Shown piece by piece: positions 13,710-20,698 of a stretch of 22,727 nucleotides of DNA; position 1 is the first letter of the stretch, and each line of letters begins with the position of its first letter. The notes beneath the pieces were generated by a model. The model saw nothing but the letters and a program-made list of their open reading frames with translations. It was not told the origin of the DNA and did not search any database. A program made the translations under genes and the position numbers. Source of the DNA: Faecalicoccus sp. GTDB lineage: Bacteria > Bacillota_I > Bacilli_A > Erysipelotrichales > Erysipelotrichaceae. The stretch covers positions 1-22,727 of the forward strand of contig JAGAWH010000010.1 of NCBI GenBank assembly GCA_017941505.1, written 5' to 3'.

Positions 13710-16700
13710 TCATCCCTCAATTTTTACCGGTTTTAACGTTCGAACAAGCACAGAGTCCGGACGGTCTTTTTTACCGGTTATATAAACAATCGCATCTTTA
13801 TCAATTTCATCTCTATGTATCTTATAGAGATCGGGCATTACGGCTGCATCCATCTTACCTGTTTCATCTTCCAAAGATAAAAAGCACATGGTATCGCCTC
13901 TTCGGGTTTTATGCGTGCGGTATCCGGCAATTCTTGCCACCAGGGCTACATAACCGTTAAAGTTTTCTATTTTTTCAATCGAAGAGCTGTTTGGATAAAA
14001 CTCTTTTCGTATCGATTCGACCGGATGCTCCTCTAAATAAAAGCCTAATACATCCCTTTCCCGCTGGGCCTTACGAATCGGATTTTCCGACATCTTGGTG
14101 ATTAAAGGTCTTGATGCAGCACCTTCTTCAAAGATAAACCCATCTTTTGTGACAGTAGTGGATAAACTGGCATATCGATATGTCTTAGGCAGATTTTCCT
14201 GCATCGATGCCCGATTGTATCCAAAACAATCCAAAGCGCCTCCATCAATTAATATCTGTATTGTCGACTGGCTGATGTTGTTGCCGCAGCAGCGAATCAC
14301 AAAATCTGTATAGTCTTTAAACGGCCCATGCCTGTCTCTTTCTTTTAAGATAGCCGGATAAATATTAATACTGACTCCCTTTAATACCTGTAAAGGCATA
14401 CGGATATTATTGTGCTCGACATGGTAGAAAGCTTCTGACTGGTTTACATCACATCCAAGCACCTTTATGCCGCGATGACGACATTCGTAAATATATTCAC
14501 TTGTCTTGACATCCGAACCGATCACGGAATTCAAAAGTGAGCGGTAAAAGTACTGCGGGTAATTGGCCTTTAAATATGCCATTTGATAACAGATCAAGGC
14601 ATAGACATAGCTGTGTGATTTATTAAATCCGTATTCGGCAAATCGTTCAATTGATTCAAAGATCGAAACCGCTGTCTTATAAGGAACTTTATTTTGCAGA
14701 GCTCCCTGTATAAAGCTTTCACGATATTTCTCCAATTGAACAGCATCCTTTTTAGACATCGCCTTGCGTAGAAAATCCGCCTGGGCCATGGTAAAGCCGG
14801 CAATCTCAACGGCTGTCTGCATGATCTGTTCCTGATATATAAGGATGCCATACGTTTCCTTTAAGATCGGTTCCATTTTCGGATGCGGATACACTACCTT
14901 GGAAGGATCATTTTTACGTTCAATATATAAATCTGTATTTTGCATCGGGCCCGGTCTGTATAAAGCTAAAACGGCCGATATATCTTCAAAGCACGAAGGC
15001 TTTAATTTGCGTATCAACTGACGGATACCCGAGCTTTCTAACTGGAAGACACCGATGGTATCCCCGGCCGATAAAAGCTGATAAGTCTTGGCATCATTTA
15101 AAGGAAGTTTAAGCACATCAATATCAATATGACGCTCTTCTTTAATGGCTTTTACAATCTCATCAATGGTTGTCAAATTTCTCAGCGCAAGAAAATCCAT
15201 TTTAATCAGTCCCAGCTCTTCTAAATAATTCATGGTAAACTGGGTGGCAAAGACGCCTTCTTCCACTTCCACTAAAGGACATACCTTTTCTACCGGCTGG
15301 TCGGATAATACAACCCCGGCTGCATGAATAGAAAGATGGCGCGGCAATCCCTCCAAAGGAAGGCTTAATTCATATAGATTATGAAGTATCTTATCTGTAT
15401 CTACGAGCCTTCGAAAGCCGGGACTTGTCTGATATGCCTGGCTTAAGGTGATATTGAGAACATTTGGAATCTGCTTTGTCAAAGTATCAATCTTTGAGGT
15501 AGCGATATTTAAAGTTCTTCCGACATCTCTTAGCACCTGTTTGGCCTTTAAAGTATTAAATGTCACAATGCGGCTGACATGTTCTTTACCGTATTTTTCT
15601 GTTACATATTCAATGACATCATCTCTTCGGTTATCCGGAAAATCAGTATCGATATCAGGCATAGATACACGGTCCGGATTTAAAAATCTTTCAAACAACA
15701 GGCCGTTTTTAATCGGATCTAAATGAGTAATACCTAGACACCATGCCACTAAAGAGCCGGCAGCAGAACCACGACCCGGTCCTACCATAATTCCCTGCTG
15801 TCTGGACCAGCGGATAAAATCCCATACGATTAAAAAATAATCGGTATATCCCATATTGATAATCGTATTTAATTCATATTCCAGACGCTTTACATATTCC
15901 CTGGTTACATTTCCGTTCATCCGCTTTTCAAGCCCTGCTTTACATAAGCTTTTTAAATAATCGTCGGAATGGGCATTGTACTTATTCTGAAAGACAGGAA
16001 GCTTACTTTTACGAAAAGCCATATGTATATTACACATCTGGGCAATGGTATCCGTTGTCTGTAAATCTTCCTTTTCATATAGGGCTTTCATCTGCTCTTC
16101 AGAGCGGATATAGCGGTCATTTCGAACATCCAGTGTTTGATCGGTTCGTTTTGCGTTTTGAGCGATGGCTCTTAACGTCTTTAAATTTTCGACATCTTCT
16201 TTATAAATATATTCGGTACGTGAAACGGCTGTGGGACCAACTCCGATTTCCTTTGCGGCTTCACGCAACAAAACATTCTTTTCTTTCCAATACATCGAAT
16301 CATTCATTGATATGGCAACATAATAATCCGTCCATAACGCATTAAAGCGGGACAAGAGCTCTTGAATAGCGACTTTGTCCTGGTGTTCAATGTGGTACTC
16401 TAAAGTATCCTGAAACCGCAAAGAGATCACAACCGTGTCTTGTGTTAAAGACACCATATCGGATAAATCAATACGATTATTATTCGACAACAATCTTGTA
16501 CTTAGTACATACAGATCCTGCAGTCCTTTATCGTTTTTGGCAAGGCACACAAAAGAATATTTATTTTCACCTTCATAGGCCTCTAATTCGAGTCCGATAA
16601 TTCCATGTACATTTTTCTGGCGGCAAAGCTCTAAAAAACGCATGGTGCCATACATGGAATAATGGTCGGTTAAAACCATATGTCCAAATCCCAGTTCAAT

Positions 16701-16778
16701 CTGACGGTTAATAATGTCTTCTAATCGGCTGCATGATTCAAGTAATGAAAAACAGCTTCGCATATGTAAATGATTCAT
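13710..16778 (-). CDS. dnaE: DNA polymerase III alpha subunit DnaE
   Basis: DnaE is a C-family replicative polymerase. The 1022-residue protein has an N-terminal PHP domain (HLHMRS at 3-8, TDHYSMYG at 37-44), the polymerase motif GPGRGSAAGS (333-342), catalytic Asp375 and Asp377 in PDIDTDF, a third Asp528 in GLIKMDFLALRN, then ALYRPGPM and FNKSHSYVYA. A tandem HhH region and a C-terminal OB domain (about 935-1010) follow. It is somewhat shorter than Bacillus DnaE (about 1115). In Bacillota DnaE extends primers alongside PolC. No ribosome binding site precedes ATG 16778, but the family N-terminus requires this start. An extended -10 box ends 6 nt upstream, suggesting a leaderless mRNA. Confidence 0.95.
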   Translation of the reverse strand: MNHLHMRSCFSLLESCSRLEDIINRQIELGFGHMVLTDHYSMYGTMRFLELCRQKNVHGIIGLELEAYEGENKYSFVCLAKNDKGLQDLYVLSTRLLSNNNRIDLSDMVSLTQDTVVISLRFQDTLEYHIEHQDKVAIQELLSRFNALWTDYYVAISMNDSMYWKEKNVLLREAAKEIGVGPTAVSRTEYIYKEDVENLKTLRAIAQNAKRTDQTLDVRNDRYIRSEEQMKALYEKEDLQTTDTIAQMCNIHMAFRKSKLPVFQNKYNAHSDDYLKSLCKAGLEKRMNGNVTREYVKRLEYELNTIINMGYTDYFLIVWDFIRWSRQQGIMVGPGRGSAAGSLVAWCLGITHLDPIKNGLLFERFLNPDRVSMPDIDTDFPDNRRDDVIEYVTEKYGKEHVSRIVTFNTLKAKQVLRDVGRTLNIATSKIDTLTKQIPNVLNITLSQAYQTSPGFRRLVDTDKILHNLYELSLPLEGLPRHLSIHAAGVVLSDQPVEKVCPLVEVEEGVFATQFTMNYLEELGLIKMDFLALRNLTTIDEIVKAIKEERHIDIDVLKLPLNDAKTYQLLSAGDTIGVFQLESSGIRQLIRKLKPSCFEDISAVLALYRPGPMQNTDLYIERKNDPSKVVYPHPKMEPILKETYGILIYQEQIMQTAVEIAGFTMAQADFLRKAMSKKDAVQLEKYRESFIQGALQNKVPYKTAVSIFESIERFAEYGFNKSHSYVYALICYQMAYLKANYPQYFYRSLLNSVIGSDVKTSEYIYECRHRGIKVLGCDVNQSEAFYHVEHNNIRMPLQVLKGVSINIYPAILKERDRHGPFKDYTDFVIRCCGNNISQSTIQILIDGGALDCFGYNRASMQENLPKTYRYASLSTTVTKDGFIFEEGAASRPLITKMSENPIRKAQRERDVLGFYLEEHPVESIRKEFYPNSSSIEKIENFNGYVALVARIAGYRTHKTRRGDTMCFLSLEDETGKMDAAVMPDLYKIHRDEIDKDAIVYITGKKDRPDSVLVRTLKPVKIEG

Positions 16779-16784
16779 GATTCA

Positions 16785-16793
16785 ATTCTAACA
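16785..16793 (-). promoter_or_regulatory. Extended -10 element before dnaE
   Basis: TGT-TAGAAT on minus is an extended -10 box whose last base is 6 nt from the dnaE ATG. It lies directly after the terminator T-run of the upstream gene. No -35 box is recognisable at 17 nt spacing (TCCTAT). Confidence 0.55.
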
Positions 16794-16794
16794 C

Positions 16795-16819
16795 AAAAAA
16801 CGGTCACATAGGACCGTTT
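16795..16819 (-). terminator. Intrinsic terminator of the unknown membrane-protein gene
   Basis: An 8-bp stem AAACGGTC/GACCGTTT (16798-16805 with 16812-16819) has a 6-nt loop and a following T-run. The stop codon of the upstream gene (16818-16820) overlaps the start of the hairpin. Confidence 0.85.
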
Positions 16820-17288
16820 AGAAGATAATACAAACTATGAGAAAACCGCGGATCCATTTGACTATGCTCCGGTTCGGTTCAAAATCATACTGTTTTTCAA
16901 TATATTCAAACCGCTTATTGTAAAGCTGCAGCTCCGGCATCAAAAATCCGGTAAACAAGGTCGTGATACCCCTTGATGTCTCCTTCCATGGATAATCGAA
17001 GTTTTTATGTGCTAAAAACGCATCTGCCTCATCGCTGTAAAAATCCGGTAAGATTCCTTTCACATATTGTTTCGAATCATCTTTGATCGCATGAACCTGA
17101 TTGGCATAATATAAGGTTCCCATGACCCAGATTCCCATCACGAACATCGACATCGTAGGATATCCATATCCAATCATCATTTTTGCCCCGTTGACCACAG
17201 CTAAAATAAACAAACCGATAACCATATTGTAGGCAGCAAGCACTATTTCATGATTATGTTTAATAGCTTCCATTGTACTTTGATCCAT
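16818..17288 (-). CDS. Unknown small membrane protein
   Basis: I do not recognise this 156-residue protein. It has hydrophobic segments at about 16-38 and 43-62, a polar middle (65-105) with Asp, Lys and Tyr residues, and a short hydrophobic C-terminus (142-156, ending LIVCIIF). ATG 17288 was chosen because AAAGGAG lies 5 nt upstream; the longer frame from 17318 would start inside the preceding terminator. The C-terminal hydrophobic segment is only about 13-15 residues, short for a full membrane helix, and the stop codon sits in a terminator hairpin. It lies between an nrnA-like gene and dnaE, each boundary marked by a terminator. Confidence 0.75.
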   Translation of the reverse strand: MDQSTMEAIKHNHEIVLAAYNMVIGLFILAVVNGAKMMIGYGYPTMSMFVMGIWVMGTLYYANQVHAIKDDSKQYVKGILPDFYSDEADAFLAHKNFDYPWKETSRGITTLFTGFLMPELQLYNKRFEYIEKQYDFEPNRSIVKWIRGFLIVCIIF

Positions 17289-17300
17289 TTCGACTCCTTT

Positions 17301-17330
17301 AAAAAAAATCGAAGCCATCAGCTTCGATTT
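17301..17330 (-). terminator. Terminator of the smc-ftsY-ackA-nrnA group
   Basis: A perfect 10-bp stem AAATCGAAGC/GCTTCGATTT (17306-17315 with 17321-17330) has a 5-nt loop and is followed on minus by eight T residues in all. The stop codon TGA of the nrnA-like gene (17318-17320) lies in the loop. The ribosome binding site of the next gene begins right after the T-run. Confidence 0.88.
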
Positions 17331-18244
17331 GTTAATTGATCAACAATCTGTTCAACCTGATCTATAGTTAGATTCTTGATTCCTGATGCGAAATTATGTC
17401 CTCCTCCGCCAAAAGCTTCGGCAACATCACGCACGATAATTTCTCGTGAGCGAAGCGATGCGCTGTAGTGAATACCATCATCCATCATTGTAAAAAGGGC
17501 CCAAATGGTGATATCACTGACACCGGCAAGAACATATACTTTTTCTTTTGCGTTCGCAAAATCCATTCCACATGGTAGATAATCATCCTGATCCATAATG
17601 GAATACATAAATCGGTTTTTAACCTGCGCTTTAGAGCGTACTTTCGATTCGTACCTGTAATCTTCAAGTGAAGATGAGAAATTCACAATCTCACTTTGGA
17701 TCACATCCGCGCCCTGTTCTAACAGATACTTTGCGGCATCAAAGGTTTCAGGACGAACCGAAGAGATCGTAAAACGGATATTATCCGCTGTCATACCCAT
17801 ATAGAGATATTGGGCGGCTTTTTGCGGGATAGAATACCCGTTTTCTTTTAAGAACAGGGCAATCATTTCCGAGGCAGCACTGGCCTCAGGCTCCACCCAT
17901 TCATAATCACAATATGCCTTTGTAGACATATGATGATCAATGCGAATGGTATAAGCACACTTGTCAAAGCGGGAATCATCGACTCTTTCCTTATTGGATG
18001 TATCGGTCACAATTCCTAATGATTTTTCAAGAATCTGATCTGTGATATCATCCATCTGTAAAGATAACTTTCTTCCAAGCGGTGATGAACCGCCGGCAAG
18101 ATATACCTTTTTTTCAGGAAATTCATGCCTGATCCATAAAGCCATCCCAAGTTGGGACCCGTAAGCATCCATATCCGGCAGCACATGACGGAAAATAACT
18201 ATAGAATCGTATTTTTTAATGTTTTCAATAATAGCCTTATGCAT
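17318..18244 (-). CDS. DHH-DHHA1 phosphoesterase, NrnA-like
   Basis: NrnA-type enzymes degrade short oligoribonucleotides and dephosphorylate pAp. This 308-residue protein shows the DHH motifs: HVLPDMDAYGSQLG (20-33), DTSN, IDHH (about 112-115), GMTADNIRF with its metal-binding Asp, and the C-terminal DHHA1 motif FGGGGHNFASG. The family usually has PDGDAIGS; the Met and Tyr here are tolerable substitutions. Close relatives include cyclic dinucleotide hydrolases, but no extra domains are present. The start ATG 18244 overlaps the ackA stop by 8 nt (ATGCATAA), so translation is coupled. Its stop codon is in the terminator loop. Confidence 0.88.
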   Translation of the reverse strand: MHKAIIENIKKYDSIVIFRHVLPDMDAYGSQLGMALWIRHEFPEKKVYLAGGSSPLGRKLSLQMDDITDQILEKSLGIVTDTSNKERVDDSRFDKCAYTIRIDHHMSTKAYCDYEWVEPEASAASEMIALFLKENGYSIPQKAAQYLYMGMTADNIRFTISSVRPETFDAAKYLLEQGADVIQSEIVNFSSSLEDYRYESKVRSKAQVKNRFMYSIMDQDDYLPCGMDFANAKEKVYVLAGVSDITIWALFTMMDDGIHYSASLRSREIIVRDVAEAFGGGGHNFASGIKNLTIDQVEQIVDQLTNRS

Positions 18245-19436
18245 TGGCCATCAAATCCTTGTAGGCATCGCGGGCAATCATAAGCTCTTCATTTGTCGGA
18301 ATCAACCAAACAGAAATCTTAGAGTCATCAGCGGATAAACACTTTTCAACGCCTCGTACACCGATATTTTTATCTTCCGGAACCTTAACGCCAAATACGG
18401 CTAAACGATCACAGATCTTCTGACGCATTACACCGTCGTTTTCACCGATACCGCCGGAGAATACGATCGCATCAGCGCCACCCATTAATCCATAATATCC
18501 GGATACGGTTTCAACGATACGGCTTACATATACATCAACCGTTAATACAGCTCTTTCAACACCCTGGTCGGCTGCGGATTCAATATCACGGCAATCCGAA
18601 GAAATTCCGGATACACCTAACATACCGGACTTCTTATTTAAAATGTTGTCCATCTCATCGGCAGTTAAGTTGTATTTATTCTGTAAGAAAGGAACAATAG
18701 CCGGATCAATATCACCGGAACGCGTTCCCATCATTACACCGGCAAGCGGTGTAAGACCCATGCTGGTCTTAAAGGATTTACCGTTTTTAACCGCTGTAAT
18801 GGAAGCACCGTTTCCTAAATGGCAGGTAATGATATTCATTTCTTCCGGTTTCTTATTTAAGATTTCAGCTAAACGATATGTTAAGTACATATGTGATGTA
18901 CCGTGGAAACCATAACGGCGTATTCTGTCATTTTCATAATATTCATAAGGAATCGGATAAATAAAGTTTTCCTTAGGCATTGTCTGATGGAAAGCCGTAT
19001 CAAAGACAAATGTATGGCTCGCATTTGGCAAAGCCTTTTTAAAGGAGCGGTATCCCACTAAACCGGCCGGGTTATGTAAAGGTGCTAAATCGCATAATTC
19101 TTCAAATTTTGAAACTACTTCTTCAGTTACCGGAACACTGTGATCATAGTATTCACCACCGTGAACGGCTCTGTGTCCGATGGCTTCAATTTCGGATAAG
19201 TCATTGACGATCTTGTATTCCAGTAAGGCATCAATCAAACGCTGTACGGCATCGGCATGGTCAACGATATCGCCGACTTTTTCAATTTTCTGTCCATTGA
19301 ATTTCATTCCGAAAATGGAATCCTTGATTCCGATCCGTTCCACATTTCCCTGTGCAAGAACTGTTTCTTCCGGCATTTTAAATACCTGAAATTTCAATGA
19401 AGAACTTCCTGCGTTTACACTCATTACAATTGCCAT
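18237..19436 (-). CDS. ackA: Acetate kinase
   Basis: AckA interconverts acetyl phosphate plus ADP with acetate plus ATP, the energy-yielding step of acetate fermentation. The 399-residue protein has the family length and motifs: NAGSSSLKF (8-16), GHRAVHGG, FDTAFHQTMP, RRYGFHGTSH and HLGNGASI, plus GGIGEN near the C-terminus. GGAGGAA, which overlaps the ylxM stop, lies 7 nt before ATG 19436. Its location after ylxM, where ffh is usual, is unusual. No pta is in the window. Confidence 0.97.
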   Translation of the reverse strand: MAIVMSVNAGSSSLKFQVFKMPEETVLAQGNVERIGIKDSIFGMKFNGQKIEKVGDIVDHADAVQRLIDALLEYKIVNDLSEIEAIGHRAVHGGEYYDHSVPVTEEVVSKFEELCDLAPLHNPAGLVGYRSFKKALPNASHTFVFDTAFHQTMPKENFIYPIPYEYYENDRIRRYGFHGTSHMYLTYRLAEILNKKPEEMNIITCHLGNGASITAVKNGKSFKTSMGLTPLAGVMMGTRSGDIDPAIVPFLQNKYNLTADEMDNILNKKSGMLGVSGISSDCRDIESAADQGVERAVLTVDVYVSRIVETVSGYYGLMGGADAIVFSGGIGENDGVMRQKICDRLAVFGVKVPEDKNIGVRGVEKCLSADDSKISVWLIPTNEELMIARDAYKDLMANA

Positions 19437-19440
19437 AATT

Positions 19441-19755
19441 TTATTCCTCCATATTTAATATTTCTAAAATTTTATTTCTAAAAGTATCATCGTCTATCTT
19501 TTGACAAAGTTCAATGATTTTTTCTCTTTTTTTGATAAAGCCTACGACTTCTTCAAATTTTTCTAACTGCTTTAAAGCCTTACGAACCGTATCCGATACG
19601 GCAGCTCGAGAGATATTTAATTCCTCGCTGATTTCAAAATAAGAGAGATCTTCCCGATAATAAAGATCGAGAATTTCCTGCTGCCTTGAAGTGAGCAGCT
19701 CTCCATAGACATCCAGCAGTTCATTGGCTTCAATCTTATTCATTCCTGAAGCCAT
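19441..19755 (-). CDS. ylxM: YlxM/p13-like HTH protein
   Basis: YlxM proteins are small helix-turn-helix proteins usually encoded between ftsY and ffh and linked to the signal recognition particle. The 104-residue protein shows the signature ELLTSRQQEILDLYYREDLS (about 19-38) and a sigma-like HTH (EISEELNISRAAVSDTV). It overlaps the end of ftsY by 20 nt if the start is ATG 19755, or by 8 nt if it is ATG 19743; no good ribosome binding site decides between them. It lies next to ftsY as expected, but ackA rather than ffh follows. Confidence 0.87.
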   Translation of the reverse strand: MASGMNKIEANELLDVYGELLTSRQQEILDLYYREDLSYFEISEELNISRAAVSDTVRKALKQLEKFEEVVGFIKKREKIIELCQKIDDDTFRNKILEILNMEE

Positions 19756-20698
19756 TGGTAATGCCCATCAAGTAGCTGTTGATATCAAACGGTCTAAGAT
19801 CATCCGGCTTTTCTCCTAATCCTAAGAAGCGAACCGGTAATTTCAGTTTGTCACGAATGGTCATGACAACACCACCCTTAGCGGTTCCATCCATCTTAGT
19901 TAAGATAATACCGGTCACATCAGTTGCCTCTAAGAATACCTCGGCTTGAATAATACCGTTTTGTCCGGTAGTGGCATCGAGTACTAACCATGTCTCATGC
20001 GGAGCACCCGGGATTTCTCTATCCACAACACGATGCATCTTGGTAAGCTCATTCATCAAGTTCTTCTTATTTTGAAGACGTCCGGCGGTATCGCAAATTA
20101 AGATATCAATATCATTGTCCTTGGCATAACGGCACGCATCCACTAAAACAGAGGCAGGGTCCTGGTTTGGTTTTCCCTTGATGCATGGTGCATTGAGTCT
20201 TTCAGCCCATACGGCAATTTGATCCACGGCCCCGGCTCTGAAGGTATCGGCTGCGGCCACCGCAACTTTCTTATCCATCTGCTGATAGTATTGAATCAGT
20301 TTAGCGCTGGTTGTGGTCTTACCGGAACCGTTGACACCAACCATAAAGATTACGGTCGGACCATCCGGATTATAGTTAATTTCAGGATCTTCTTTCTGGC
20401 AGTAGAAATCATGCATGATGGAGACAAGATATTCTTCAATTGAATTGAAATAAACGTAATCTCCGGCCTTCTGTTCAAATGTCTTTACAATCTTTTCCGC
20501 TGTATCGACACCCATATCGCTTTCTAAAAGTAAGATCATGACTTCTTCTAAAAGCTTGTCAGATACACCGTTGAATGTATTGGAAATATTACGGAGTCTG
20601 TCTCCAAATGTCTTACGGCTCTTATTTAAACCGTTTAAATATTTGTCTTTATCCTTAGAACGGGTAAAGGCATCTTTAATGGAATCAAAAACACCCAT
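19736..20698 (-). CDS. ftsY: Signal recognition particle receptor FtsY
   Basis: FtsY is the membrane-associated SRP receptor GTPase for co-translational membrane targeting. The 320-residue protein has the N domain followed by the G domain: GVNGSGKT (121-128), DTFRAGA (151-157), DTAGR (203-207) and TKMDGTAKGG (267-276). The N-terminal acidic A domain found in E. coli is absent, as is usual in Bacillota. The stop codon of smc overlaps its ATG by one base (TAATG), with AAAGGAGG upstream. It is followed by ylxM. Confidence 0.97.
   Translation of the reverse strand: MGVFDSIKDAFTRSKDKDKYLNGLNKSRKTFGDRLRNISNTFNGVSDKLLEEVMILLLESDMGVDTAEKIVKTFEQKAGDYVYFNSIEEYLVSIMHDFYCQKEDPEINYNPDGPTVIFMVGVNGSGKTTTSAKLIQYYQQMDKKVAVAAADTFRAGAVDQIAVWAERLNAPCIKGKPNQDPASVLVDACRYAKDNDIDILICDTAGRLQNKKNLMNELTKMHRVVDREIPGAPHETWLVLDATTGQNGIIQAEVFLEATDVTGIILTKMDGTAKGGVVMTIRDKLKLPVRFLGLGEKPDDLRPFDINSYLMGITNGFRNE

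Noticed and set aside
14594..14851. Minus-strand open frame of 85 codons inside dnaE
   Set aside because: It is an out-of-frame shadow within the conserved polymerase core and has no family resemblance.
16818..17318. Longer form of the unknown membrane protein from 17318
   Set aside because: Its first codons would be encoded by the terminator hairpin and T-run, while AAAGGAG lies 5 nt before ATG 17288.
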